Positions 5,187-13,893 of a stretch of DNA of 15,023 bases are shown in pieces; positions within the stretch are counted from its first letter, which is position 1; every line of letters begins with the position of its first letter. This stretch comes from Planctomycetota bacterium. Lineage in GTDB: Bacteria > Planctomycetota > PUPC01. The stretch spans positions 1 through 15,023 of the forward strand of contig PWKM01000122.1 of NCBI GenBank assembly GCA_003559755.1, read 5' to 3'. A model generated the notes under the pieces. The model saw only the letters and a list, made by a program, of their open reading frames with translations, had not been told where the DNA came from and made no database searches. The translations under genes were made by a program, and so were the position numbers.

Positions 5187-6932
5187 GTGAACACCGCAAC
5201 AACCACGCCACGATGGCTTTTTCCCGAGCCGGATAGCGCCCTGTGCAAGGAGCTGACTTCGACGCTGGGCATCTCTCCCATCACCGCCCAAGTCCTGTTA
5301 AATCGCGGCATCACCGACCCGGAAGCGGCTCGGAAATTCCTGAACCCCCAACTCAATGATCTCGCCCGCCCGGAGCTGCTCCCCAATATGGACGCCGCCC
5401 TCGACCGGGTGGCCCACGCCGCACGCAACCGGGAAAAGGTGGTGGTCTACGGCGACTACGACGTGGACGGGGCGTCGGCCACCGCGCTCCTGGTTCGCTT
5501 CTTCGATTTGGCGGGCATCGACGTTGAATACTACGTCCCCCACCGGACCCGGGAGGGCTACGGGCTGAACGTCGATGCGATAGACCGGCTCGCCGAACGG
5601 GGGGCGGACCTCATCGTCACCGTCGACTGTGGAGTCGGCGACGTGGAGGAGGTCGCCCGGGCGCACGAGTCGGGGATGGCCGTTATCGTCACCGATCACC
5701 ACGAGCCGGGCGATGAGATTGCCCCGGCCGAGGCGGTCGTCAATCCCAAGCTGACCGGCAGCATGTACCCCTTCCGCGAGCTTGCCGGAGTCGGCGTGGC
5801 GTTCAAGCTCGCGTGGGCGTTGGCCGAGCGATTCGCGCCCGGCGGGCGGATGTCCGATGAGTTCCGGGCGTTCCTGCTCCGGTCGCTGGCCCTGGTGGGC
5901 CTGGGAACGATCGCGGACGTTGTGCCGCTCATCGACGAGAACCGTGTTCTGGCCGTCTACGGACTGAAGATGCTGGAACAGACCACCGACCCCGGCCTCC
6001 GCGCTCTGATCGAAACGGCCCGGATACGTGGGGGACGGTTGAACGCCCGTGATGTCGCCTTCGGGCTGGCGCCGCGGCTGAATGCCGCAGGCCGGATGGC
6101 CGCACCGCGCCTGGCGACCGAACTGCTGATCACCGATGACTCGGTCCGTGCCCGGAAGATCGCGGCCGCCCTCGAGGGGCATAACCGGGCGCGTCGGAAG
6201 CTTCAGAAGGAGACCGCGGACCAAGCTCGACAGATGTTCCTGGAACAGGACCGGCCCGAGTCCGCGCGGGTGATCGTGCTCCAGCGCGAGGGGTGGCCCG
6301 CCGGTGTCATCGGTATCGTGGCGTCGCGGCTGGTCGAGGAGTTCGGCCGCCCGACGGCGCTCGTTGCGGTCGAGGGCAAGACCGGCCGGGGGTCGGCCCG
6401 ATCCGTCCACGGCTTTCACCTGTTCAATGCGATGGGCGGCTTTCGAGATCGGCTCATCAGCTTCGGCGGCCACGAGGCGGCGGCAGGGTTCGAGATTGCC
6501 GCGGCGGACGTGCCCGAGCTGCGCGAGTATCTCGAAGAAGTGGCCGCGAGCCACGCACCGGAGACGTTCACGCCGGCCCTGGAGATTGACGCCGAGGTTC
6601 GGCTCGCCGACATTTCGGAACGGCTGATCAGCGAGTTGGAACGGCTCGCCCCCCACGGGGCGGCCAATCATCGGCCGGTGTTCGCCGTACAGGATGTACA
6701 GGTCGCCGGCAAGCCCCGCCTGATCGGAATGAAGGGCCAACACGTATCGTTCTACGTCAGCGACGGCGAGAACAGCTTCCGGACCGTCGCTTTCGGGATG
6801 GGCGAGCGGCTGTACGACTCGATCATGTCCGGCAAGCGCGAGTTGTCGCTCGCGTTCTCGCCCCGCATCGACACCTGGTCGGGGTCCGGTGATGTGGAAT
6901 TGCATATCAAAGACGCTCGGTTCCCTGAGTAA
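5187..6932 (+). CDS. recJ: Single-stranded-DNA-specific exonuclease RecJ
   Basis: RecJ is a 5'-3' single-strand DNA exonuclease of the DHH phosphoesterase family. It acts in the cytoplasm in RecF-pathway recombination and mismatch or base-excision repair. The 581 residues match the usual length. The metal-binding motifs are intact: D90-Y-D-V-D94-G, D147-C-G and D170-H-H172. The DHHA1 part is also clear, with GLAPRLNAAGRM, GWPAGVIGIVASRLVEEFGRPT and FGGHEAAAGFEI, followed by a C-terminal OB-like segment (GMKGQHVSFYV). The start is GTG. It fits the expected N-terminus (PRWLFPEPDS...LGISPITAQVLLNRGITDPE), but no Shine-Dalgarno site is visible before it, unlike nearly all other genes here. A sigma70-like promoter sits immediately upstream. 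The next gene begins 13 bp after the stop, so recJ is probably first in a two-gene transcript. Confidence 0.95.
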   Translation: MNTATTTPRWLFPEPDSALCKELTSTLGISPITAQVLLNRGITDPEAARKFLNPQLNDLARPELLPNMDAALDRVAHAARNREKVVVYGDYDVDGASATALLVRFFDLAGIDVEYYVPHRTREGYGLNVDAIDRLAERGADLIVTVDCGVGDVEEVARAHESGMAVIVTDHHEPGDEIAPAEAVVNPKLTGSMYPFRELAGVGVAFKLAWALAERFAPGGRMSDEFRAFLLRSLALVGLGTIADVVPLIDENRVLAVYGLKMLEQTTDPGLRALIETARIRGGRLNARDVAFGLAPRLNAAGRMAAPRLATELLITDDSVRARKIAAALEGHNRARRKLQKETADQARQMFLEQDRPESARVIVLQREGWPAGVIGIVASRLVEEFGRPTALVAVEGKTGRGSARSVHGFHLFNAMGGFRDRLISFGGHEAAAGFEIAAADVPELREYLEEVAASHAPETFTPALEIDAEVRLADISERLISELERLAPHGAANHRPVFAVQDVQVAGKPRLIGMKGQHVSFYVSDGENSFRTVAFGMGERLYDSIMSGKRELSLAFSPRIDTWSGSGDVELHIKDARFPE

Positions 6933-6945
6933 GATGAGGAAACAT

Positions 6946-8247
6946 ATGACAATCAGCAAGCCGGTAAAGGCCTGCCTGGTCGGGATTGGCGGCTACGGAA
7001 GAACTTACCTACGTGCGTTCGACGAGTTACGGGAGGACGGACTGACCGCGTTGTCAGCGGTCGTCGTTCGAAATCCCGACAAGTACCGGGAACAGGTGCG
7101 GCAGCTCGAAGACCAGGGCGTACGTTGTTTCCAGGATTACGACGAGGCCCTGTCCGACGGCGACTTCGATTTCGTGGCTCTGTGTGTGCCCCTGCAACTG
7201 CACCGGGCGATGACCATCGACGCCTTGGAGGCGGGCTTCCCCGTCCTCTGTGAAAAGAGCGCCGCGCCGACCGTGCAAGACGTCCTGGCGATGATGGACG
7301 CGCAGGACCGGACGAAGCTGCCCGTTGACATTGCCTACAACATGCAGAACTCGAGTTCGGTCCGAGCCCTGCAGAAGGCGTTGATCGACGGATGCATCGG
7401 GCAGGTGCGGGATGTCGTCGTCCGCGGCGCCTGGCTCCGGACCGACCAGTACTACCAACGGTCACAGTGGGCGGGCCGGGCCAGGATCAACGACGCCTGG
7501 ACGCTTGACGGCCCCGTTAATAACCCGCTGGCCCACTACCTGTTCGCGGGCCTATACCTCGGCTCGTCCAGCGAGGGGCACGTCGGTGACCCGCAGCAGG
7601 TCCGGGGCGAATTGTATCGCGCCCGGCCGACCATCGAGGGCGAGGATACCGCCTGCATCGAAGCGTCGCTCGACAGCGGAGCGACCGTGTACTATTATGT
7701 GACCCTCGTCGCACCCAGCGATAACCCCTACCGGCAGGTCACCATCGATATCTTCGGCGATGACGGGTCTGTTACCTGGAAGGCCGGAGCCAACGAATCC
7801 CCGATTCTGGCAACACGGGCCGACGGGAGCCCGGTGGAAATCGAGCACGAGGAGCATCCCGGCTCGACGAAACGGGCCACGGCCAACTTTGCCCGCTACC
7901 TGTTGGGCGAGAGCGATACGCTGTACTCGCCTCTCATCGATTCGCTCCGGTTCGCCCGAGTGTCCAACGGTGCGTTCGACTCCGCCCGCCAGGTCCACCA
8001 GATTCCGGCTGACTATGTTGACGAACAGGAAGTCCCTTCTGACACGAGCCGCCCCGGCGGCGACAAGCCGACAACAAAGGCCTACTATCTGAATGACATA
8101 ATCGATATGATGGAGATGGCAGGCGACCGTCGTCTCCTGTGGAGCGACATCGGTGTGCCCTGGGCCATAAAGACCGAGCCGCTCTTTGTCGGAGATTACG
8201 ACCACTTCCCGCAAGCTTTCAAGCCGGCCACGTTGCCCTGGGACTGA
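6946..8247 (+). CDS. Gfo/Idh/MocA family oxidoreductase
   Basis: These 433 residues resemble NAD(P)-dependent sugar or inositol dehydrogenases. The start at ATG 6946 is preferred because GAGGA lies 5 nt upstream; an in-frame ATG at 6889 would overlap recJ. The N-terminal Rossmann fold shows G13-I-G-G-Y-G18 for nucleotide binding. The family segment VPLQLHRAMTIDALEAGFPVLCEKS follows, where the usual EKP is EKS (residues 103-105). The C-terminal substrate domain includes NNPLAHYLFAGLYLGS (with H197) and FARYLLGESDTLYSPLIDSLRFARV. No signal peptide is present, so it is cytoplasmic. The family is greatly expanded in Planctomycetota and PVC bacteria that use complex glycans, and the substrate is not predictable. 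It starts 13 bp after recJ, suggesting co-transcription without an obvious functional link. Confidence 0.88.
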   Translation: MTISKPVKACLVGIGGYGRTYLRAFDELREDGLTALSAVVVRNPDKYREQVRQLEDQGVRCFQDYDEALSDGDFDFVALCVPLQLHRAMTIDALEAGFPVLCEKSAAPTVQDVLAMMDAQDRTKLPVDIAYNMQNSSSVRALQKALIDGCIGQVRDVVVRGAWLRTDQYYQRSQWAGRARINDAWTLDGPVNNPLAHYLFAGLYLGSSSEGHVGDPQQVRGELYRARPTIEGEDTACIEASLDSGATVYYYVTLVAPSDNPYRQVTIDIFGDDGSVTWKAGANESPILATRADGSPVEIEHEEHPGSTKRATANFARYLLGESDTLYSPLIDSLRFARVSNGAFDSARQVHQIPADYVDEQEVPSDTSRPGGDKPTTKAYYLNDIIDMMEMAGDRRLLWSDIGVPWAIKTEPLFVGDYDHFPQAFKPATLPWD

Positions 8248-8351
8248 GGCCGGGTGCGGGTTGAACGAAACAGGTCGTTGAGCAGCCGGAAACGCCGAGC
8301 TTCGCAGCCGTTGGAGATCGTTCCGGCCACAAGAATCGGAGGGCTGTCCCC

Positions 8352-11300
8352 TTGCTCATCCCAGCGTGTTTGTCACTGCTGTTTCTGGCCGCCCCCGCCG
8401 ACGCTCCTGCCCTGTCTATTCCTCGTGCTCGCCAGGCCATCGTCCGGGAGCTCACCGACCAGGTTTTCGTTCGACTCGGGCTGGGTGATGGCCGGGGAGC
8501 GGCCCGGGCGGTCAGCTCCCTTGCAGCGGTGGCGGCAGGGCCTGAAGAACTCTCCGACCCGGCGTTCGAGGTGCTCGATCTCTATACCAATACCGACCTG
8601 CCGGCGGACCTCCGAAGCCGACTCATCGCCAAAGATGCCGACACGTTCCGTGAGGCGGCGGACGAGCTGACAGCCGCTCTCGATGCGATTACCGGGCGTC
8701 ACGCCCTGCCCGCCGACATCACCCGTCCCGTGGTCCTCGGTGCGGATTCGGGCTGCCCGTTCCGGCGGGCGCGTGCCATTGCGGAAGGCCCGGGCGGCCA
8801 GATTATCATCCTGGACGAGGGAGCCGCGGTATTCGACGGCGAGCAGTGGCAGGCGATCCCTCCCCACACGCTGCCCATCCCGACGCCGGTCCGGGCGCTC
8901 TATGTCGATGAAACCGGTCGCACCTGGCTGGGCAGTGCGACCGCTGAAAGTGCGGGGGATCGGCTGATCGATCGGCTCCGACAGGGCCAACGGGGGGTGC
9001 TGGGGTACTTCCGGGGTGTCGCCGACGGCCCGGCGCCCGGCCGGTGGCGCGGCCTTTCGGGGACCGGCGAGGTGACATCGTTCGCCGAGACCAGCGCTGG
9101 GGTCTGGATTGCCGGACCGTCGCGGCTGTTTCGATACGACGGCCAACGGGGCCTTCCCGCCGCCTGTCCCCTGCCCTATTCGCCCACACGAACACTCCTG
9201 GCGGCGTCCGATGGCGAAGGCCTGTGGGTCGTCGACGCACATCGCATCAGCCAGTTCGACGGCGTGCGGTGGCACAGTTACAAACTGCCCGGAATACCCG
9301 CACTCGGGGGAGCACTGCTCGATGGAGCAGTTGTCGTACCGCTGACGGAGGGTCTGCTGGTCGTCGAGAACGGCGGGACGCGCCTGATCGAGGCCGACGC
9401 TGAACACGGGCGGATCGCCGTGGCGGCTGCCGGGCGGGACGGCTCGGTGTGGTGCCTCACCGAGAACGGAACGCTGCTCAACACGGACCGGACATCGTGG
9501 ACCATCCACAGCGGCCCGATCCCCGAAGAGGACCGAACGCCGACGGTGCCCGCCCTGTTCTGCGACAGCGGCGGCCGGGTCTGGCTGTCCCGCGGACTGG
9601 GCGTCGAGCTCTACGACGGCGGCAGCGCGGCCGGCACGGCCCAAGAGGCGGTCTCCCAAGAAATCGAGCTTCGGTCGGCTCCCCTGGTCAATCAGGTCGG
9701 CGCCGGCGGTTGGCTGGAGGGTTGGGCGACAATCGAACCGCCCGACGTGCCGGACGCAGACGACACTCCGGACACCGTTGAGTTGGTCAGTGGATTCCCC
9801 CAGGACCACCTCGCCGCCGACGACACACACGCCTCGCTGCTGGAGAAGCTCGGCGAGTCTCCGCAGTCGAGCGTCACCTTCAACAAGCTCGTCGAGCTGC
9901 TCGCAACTCAGCCCGACGAAAGCACTCGGAAGAGGGCGTATCTCCTGGCCGCCGGTGGAGAGAATCGGATATTCTTCGAGGATGCCGAACACGTCGCCGA
10001 ACTCGCTCGGGTGTTCCTCGATGGAGGCCGTCCCGCCGACGCCTATCTGCTCCTGCTCGATGCCCTCACCCGCGGCCAGCCGCCGGAGTATGACCGCCAA
10101 CTATACCCGACGCTGTTCGAAGCTCTGGTCGAGATGGGCTTCGGCGAGTTTGCCCGACCGGGCTTCGTCGAGTTCGACCTGGCCTGGCAACAGCGGGACG
10201 GCATCCGCCTCGTACGCACGCAAGTCGAACGTCCGCCGCTCGACGGTTTGCCCGACCTGAAATACACGTTGCGGTTCGTCACACTGGATGCGGATGAGGA
10301 TGCAGGACGGGATGCCGCCCGACGCCGTGGGCTGAGCCGGCTGGTTGTCCTCATCGACAAGCGGGCTGTCCTGATGGACTTCGGGCGAGAGGAGCGCTGG
10401 GATCGGCTCATCGACACGTACCGGGAAATGGACCGCCCGTCGGACGCACGCCGATATGCAAAACTTCGGGACGATATTCTTGGCGCCGAGCACCCGGGTG
10501 CGGCGGACGAGGACGCCGCACCCTCGCCGACCCTGCCCTACCGCTGGGTTCGACGTTTCCACATCGAGACCGACAGTGCAATGCCGCCGGTCGCCGGGGG
10601 CGACGGACGGGTTTACCTGTACGATGAAGGCACGGGCGAGGTATCGAGCGTCTGTGCGCAGACCGGAGAGCGCCGAACCTACCGGATGGATAACGGGCTG
10701 GATGTCCGCACATTGATCCCCGCTCCGGACGGCGCGCTCGCCATCGGGACCTGGCAGGACGGCGTGGGAGCGGTCCGCGTATCGGCGGACGACCAGGCCC
10801 CGGACATCATCGAGGGGCTGAGCACGACGTTCGATGGCTTCTCAATTGTGCCGGCGGGCCCGCACACGGCCTTCTGCTTCGACGAGGGGCTGGTGCGACT
10901 CGACCTGCGCGATCTCGCGGTGAGCTGGCGGAACCGCGATGTGATGCCGGGGGTTGCTTTCTGGCAGACCCTGACCGAGCGCCCCCTGCCCGTGCTCGAC
11001 GGAGGCGAGTTGTTTGTGGTCGCGGGCTCGCGAGTTTACGCCGTGGATGCCGAGGACGGTTCCACTCGATGGTCGGCCCCGGCCCGGCCCGGAACTTCGC
11101 CCGCCGTCGTGGGGCAGATGGTCGTGGTGGGCGGTTCGAAGGGACTCATCGGTTTGGACCGCGAGGCGGGAGAAGTCGTCTGGGGCCACATCACCACCGA
11201 AGACCCCTCGGGGCCGCTGGTCACCGACGGTCGGCGTATCTTCTGGGCGACGCGGCCCGGCGTCATCATTGCGATCGACGGCAGCACGGGCGAACTGCAC

Positions 11301-12461
11301 TGGCGGCGACCATCAGATGTCCGCCTCCGGTCACGGGATACACAAGACCGACCGACCGCTCTCGCGGTCCATGGGCAACGCCTCATCGCCTGCAATGCAT
11401 TCGGCTGGTTCGAGTTCGCCCCCGCCACCGGCGCCCTCCTGAGGCGGCTGCCGCTTCAGACCGCCCGGCCGCTCGCCGTCACGGAACACGAGATCGTCGT
11501 TGCCACCGCCCCAAACCGGCTTGTCTGTGTCGCTCCGCCCACCGGCTCGATAGAAGGGGCGGTCGAGCTCGCCAGGGAATTGGCACGGGGCGCACCGGAG
11601 CCGGCCCTGCGGCTGGCCCGACTCATCGCCGCATATGCAAGCCCGGCCGAACTGGATGCCCATCAACTCGCTCTAGACCTGGCATCGAGGGAGCAGCCCG
11701 CCCAGCTTCCACAGCTCTATATGAACCTGCTGGAGAACGTTGACGTTTTTGCGACGCAAGCAATGGACCTGATGCGGACGTACCTGGCCGAGATGGCCGC
11801 CCGGCTTCCAGCGACGACACTCCACCGCATCGTCGACATCCACCTGGAGCGGGCAGCCGCACATGAGGCGGCGCAAGCGCTCGCCCCGGTGGTCACCGAC
11901 CGGTCCGATGTGGCGCGGATATCGGCTCTGCTGCGGCTGCGTGCGGCGTCCGGACAGAACGAAGAAGCGCTGGCGGTCGCCCGGCAGTTGGCCGGCAGAG
12001 GAATCGACGCCGCCGCGGTCGGCTTTTTCCAGCTTGCCCGTGAAGGCATGACCGAAGACGCCCTCGAGCTCGCCCTTCGCTACGCCGGTCGAACGGGCAG
12101 CGAAACTCTGGTCGTTCGATCACTGGTCCTGGCAGAACGCGTCGGCCGACTTGACATCGCCGAGCAATTGCTCGGCCGGTCGGCGGCTTTGGAAAAGAAA
12201 AACGATGAGCGGGGCGACGGCCCCCGCGTCTGCCCGTTCAGCCCGGGCGACCGCGCCCTGAGCAAAGCGTTCCTGCTGGCGGAAGCCGGAGTGGCTTCCG
12301 TGGCAATCGCGAAGTATAATGAAGACTTGCAGCGCCGCATGGAGCGGTATCTCGAGATCCTGTCGGGACATCGCGATGCGGCCGAAGCAGACGGTCAGGC
12401 GGAACAGGTTGAAGAGATCGACCGGCAAGTCCGGCGGCTCCGGGACCGGACCCTTCCCTGA
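8352..12461 (+). CDS. Giant exported two-propeller protein
   Basis: The protein has 1369 residues. It starts at TTG 8352, supported by GGAGGG (8338-8343) 8 nt upstream and by an in-frame TGA at 8262 with no other start between. Residues 1 to about 20 form a hydrophobic export signal ending in an AxA-like site, although the n-region has no basic residue. Residues about 145-425 carry sensor-propeller-like repeats such as GRTWLGS, GVWIAGPSRLFRYDG, GLWVVDAHRISQFDG and GRVWLSRGLGVELYDGG. A helical segment (about 490-725) follows. Residues about 735-1060 form a PQQ-like propeller with RVYAVDAEDGSTRW (894), GLIGLDREAGEVVW (931) and VIIAIDGSTGELHW (971). The C-terminal 300 residues are Ala/Leu/Glu-rich helices resembling TPR-like repeats. 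No kinase, protease or membrane domain is visible. It is probably a periplasmic or outer-surface scaffold or sensor; a quinoprotein enzyme role is not supported. An exported TPR protein follows after 52 bp. Confidence 0.85.
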   Translation: MLIPACLSLLFLAAPADAPALSIPRARQAIVRELTDQVFVRLGLGDGRGAARAVSSLAAVAAGPEELSDPAFEVLDLYTNTDLPADLRSRLIAKDADTFREAADELTAALDAITGRHALPADITRPVVLGADSGCPFRRARAIAEGPGGQIIILDEGAAVFDGEQWQAIPPHTLPIPTPVRALYVDETGRTWLGSATAESAGDRLIDRLRQGQRGVLGYFRGVADGPAPGRWRGLSGTGEVTSFAETSAGVWIAGPSRLFRYDGQRGLPAACPLPYSPTRTLLAASDGEGLWVVDAHRISQFDGVRWHSYKLPGIPALGGALLDGAVVVPLTEGLLVVENGGTRLIEADAEHGRIAVAAAGRDGSVWCLTENGTLLNTDRTSWTIHSGPIPEEDRTPTVPALFCDSGGRVWLSRGLGVELYDGGSAAGTAQEAVSQEIELRSAPLVNQVGAGGWLEGWATIEPPDVPDADDTPDTVELVSGFPQDHLAADDTHASLLEKLGESPQSSVTFNKLVELLATQPDESTRKRAYLLAAGGENRIFFEDAEHVAELARVFLDGGRPADAYLLLLDALTRGQPPEYDRQLYPTLFEALVEMGFGEFARPGFVEFDLAWQQRDGIRLVRTQVERPPLDGLPDLKYTLRFVTLDADEDAGRDAARRRGLSRLVVLIDKRAVLMDFGREERWDRLIDTYREMDRPSDARRYAKLRDDILGAEHPGAADEDAAPSPTLPYRWVRRFHIETDSAMPPVAGGDGRVYLYDEGTGEVSSVCAQTGERRTYRMDNGLDVRTLIPAPDGALAIGTWQDGVGAVRVSADDQAPDIIEGLSTTFDGFSIVPAGPHTAFCFDEGLVRLDLRDLAVSWRNRDVMPGVAFWQTLTERPLPVLDGGELFVVAGSRVYAVDAEDGSTRWSAPARPGTSPAVVGQMVVVGGSKGLIGLDREAGEVVWGHITTEDPSGPLVTDGRRIFWATRPGVIIAIDGSTGELHWRRPSDVRLRSRDTQDRPTALAVHGQRLIACNAFGWFEFAPATGALLRRLPLQTARPLAVTEHEIVVATAPNRLVCVAPPTGSIEGAVELARELARGAPEPALRLARLIAAYASPAELDAHQLALDLASREQPAQLPQLYMNLLENVDVFATQAMDLMRTYLAEMAARLPATTLHRIVDIHLERAAAHEAAQALAPVVTDRSDVARISALLRLRAASGQNEEALAVARQLAGRGIDAAAVGFFQLAREGMTEDALELALRYAGRTGSETLVVRSLVLAERVGRLDIAEQLLGRSAALEKKNDERGDGPRVCPFSPGDRALSKAFLLAEAGVASVAIAKYNEDLQRRMERYLEILSGHRDAAEADGQAEQVEEIDRQVRRLRDRTLP

Positions 12462-12513
12462 CCGCCCGGACACGCCGTCAATGGCCGACCGCCCCTGTGC
12501 AGGAGGTGGCGTT

Positions 12514-13638
12514 ATGAAGTGGCTGCGGCTCCTCATCCCGTTATTCGTGGCATTCCTCTCCTCGACGGCATCCGACGCCCGGTTCCAGTTCGAACTCGAC
12601 GTCGACCTGAGGGCCGAAGGGCCTCCAAGGCATACACGGTTCAGGCGGGTCCGTCGCTTCGGATGGCACAGCGGCCTGCACTACGGGCCGTACACCGATG
12701 CCCGGGGCCGCCGCCGCGTCGGCTGGCACGACCACACCCACCTCGACTGGTACTCGATCAGTGTGCCCGTGGTCGATAGGATCGACGAGGCCGACTGGCA
12801 GATGTTCGTCCAGTTCGGCAGGCGCGGCACGCTCCGACTGCGGGGCGACGCCGTCCGGGATTTCCGCCGACGACGGACGATAGGAACCAGCGGCGATTCC
12901 ATCCTCGGCTGGATAACTGACGACGGCCGGGTGATTGTCACGCACCCGCCCGGTCACCGACCGGACCGGTTCTTCGGACACGGCTGGACGGGGCTTGATC
13001 TGGGGAACTCGCTCATCATGGCCGACGTGGAGCCCGAGCGCGGCGTCCAGGTATACTTGAGAAGACGGACCAAAGACCTGCCGCCCCCCGAAGAAGAGGA
13101 TGAGGCGGCTGAAACGCCCGAGGAACGACTGCTCCGAACCCGCGAGAAGCTCCGACGCGACGCCCTGCTCGACGAGGCAGATCGAAAGTTCGCACTGGCC
13201 GCCTATCAACAGGCGGTCCGGCTGTACAACCAGGCGCTCGATCTCGACGAAGAAGACCCCATCGCCCGGTTCGCCATCGCCCACTGCCTGTTTGCCCTGG
13301 GCGTGTATCGCACGGCCGGCAGGAATATTCGGATCGGGCTCGACGCCTACCCCGAGTGGGGCGTGGTCAACCTCGAACTCCCCAAGTTTTATCGACGGGA
13401 TGACGAATTCACCCATCACCTCGACAAGCTGCGGGAACACGCCGAACGGCATCCCGCCGACCGGGACGTTCAACTCCTTCTCGGCTACTGCCTCCATTTC
13501 TCCGGTCGCCGCGATGAAGCCCGGCGCCAGTTCGAGAAACTTGCCAAACCGCCCCGATTTGACAGGCACGCCGACCTGTTCCTCCGGTTCTATCAGCGAC
13601 CACCCGAAGAATACCCGGACGAGGCCCCCGAGGAGTAG
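12514..13638 (+). CDS. Exported beta-domain plus TPR protein
   Basis: The protein has 374 residues from ATG 12514, with AGGAGG (12501-12506) 7 nt upstream. An upstream in-frame ATG at 12319 was rejected because it would overlap the previous gene by about 140 bp and bury the signal peptide. Residues 1-22 (MKWLRLLIPLFVAFLSSTAS, then DA) are a typical Sec signal. Residues about 25-185 are rich in Arg, Gly, His and Trp, with many beta-strand-like segments and no family I recognise. A Pro/Glu-rich acidic linker (PPPEEEDEAAETPEE, about 190-205) leads into TPR-like helices (about 210-350), including ADRKFALAAYQQAVRLYNQA and DVQLLLGYCLHFSGRRDEA. It is likely periplasmic and engaged in protein contacts. 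It lies 52 bp after the two-propeller gene, so the two may act together; this is inference from context. Confidence 0.8.
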   Translation: MKWLRLLIPLFVAFLSSTASDARFQFELDVDLRAEGPPRHTRFRRVRRFGWHSGLHYGPYTDARGRRRVGWHDHTHLDWYSISVPVVDRIDEADWQMFVQFGRRGTLRLRGDAVRDFRRRRTIGTSGDSILGWITDDGRVIVTHPPGHRPDRFFGHGWTGLDLGNSLIMADVEPERGVQVYLRRRTKDLPPPEEEDEAAETPEERLLRTREKLRRDALLDEADRKFALAAYQQAVRLYNQALDLDEEDPIARFAIAHCLFALGVYRTAGRNIRIGLDAYPEWGVVNLELPKFYRRDDEFTHHLDKLREHAERHPADRDVQLLLGYCLHFSGRRDEARRQFEKLAKPPRFDRHADLFLRFYQRPPEEYPDEAPEE

Positions 13639-13893
13639 CCCCGGCCGCCGGGCTTGACGAAACGGAGGCCATCGGATACAATCTGCGGCAATTGCTTGCC
13701 GACCAGACGCTACTATCCGGTGGGCGAGTGGCGGCCTGAAAAAACCCTGCCCATCTACATTGCGTTGAGTTTATGTACCTACGCCACAAAAGGTTAGCGA
13801 CTCCGACCGGAACGCAGCACCGCCCTCCCCCAGCCCGCCCATTCAACCGGCCTACCGGCTGCTGTGGACCTCCCGGCCACGAGGACATCCCAT
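13639..13893. other. Intergenic gap before the GH78-like gene
   Basis: The gap of 255 bases has no convincing gene. A weak hairpin overlaps the preceding stop codon (GCCC...GGGC, 13638-13653) without a T-tract. An A6 run occurs near 13739-13745. No convincing -35/-10 pair was found for the downstream gene, although the gap is long enough to hold its promoter. Confidence 0.4.

Noticed and set aside
3813..5291. 492-codon minus-strand frame across the radical SAM and lipoprotein genes
   Set aside because: Long antisense frames are expected at this GC content; it crosses two well-supported genes and shows no domain.
6889..6945. N-terminal extension of the Gfo/Idh/MocA protein from ATG 6889
   Set aside because: It overlaps recJ and lacks a ribosome binding site; the ATG at 6946 has GAGGA and directly precedes the Rossmann motif.
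5298..6959. 553-codon minus-strand frame opposite recJ
   Set aside because: A shadow of recJ, whose DHH-family motifs are complete on the plus strand.
8373..10100. 575-codon minus-strand frame opposite the two-propeller gene
   Set aside because: No motif or start signal; it is antisense to coherent propeller repeats.
12319..12513. N-terminal extension of the exported TPR protein from ATG 12319
   Set aside because: It would overlap the preceding gene by about 140 bp and place 65 residues ahead of an obvious signal peptide with its own AGGAGG.
13638..13653. Possible terminator after the exported TPR protein
   Set aside because: The stem overlaps the stop codon, needs a bulge and has no T-tract.
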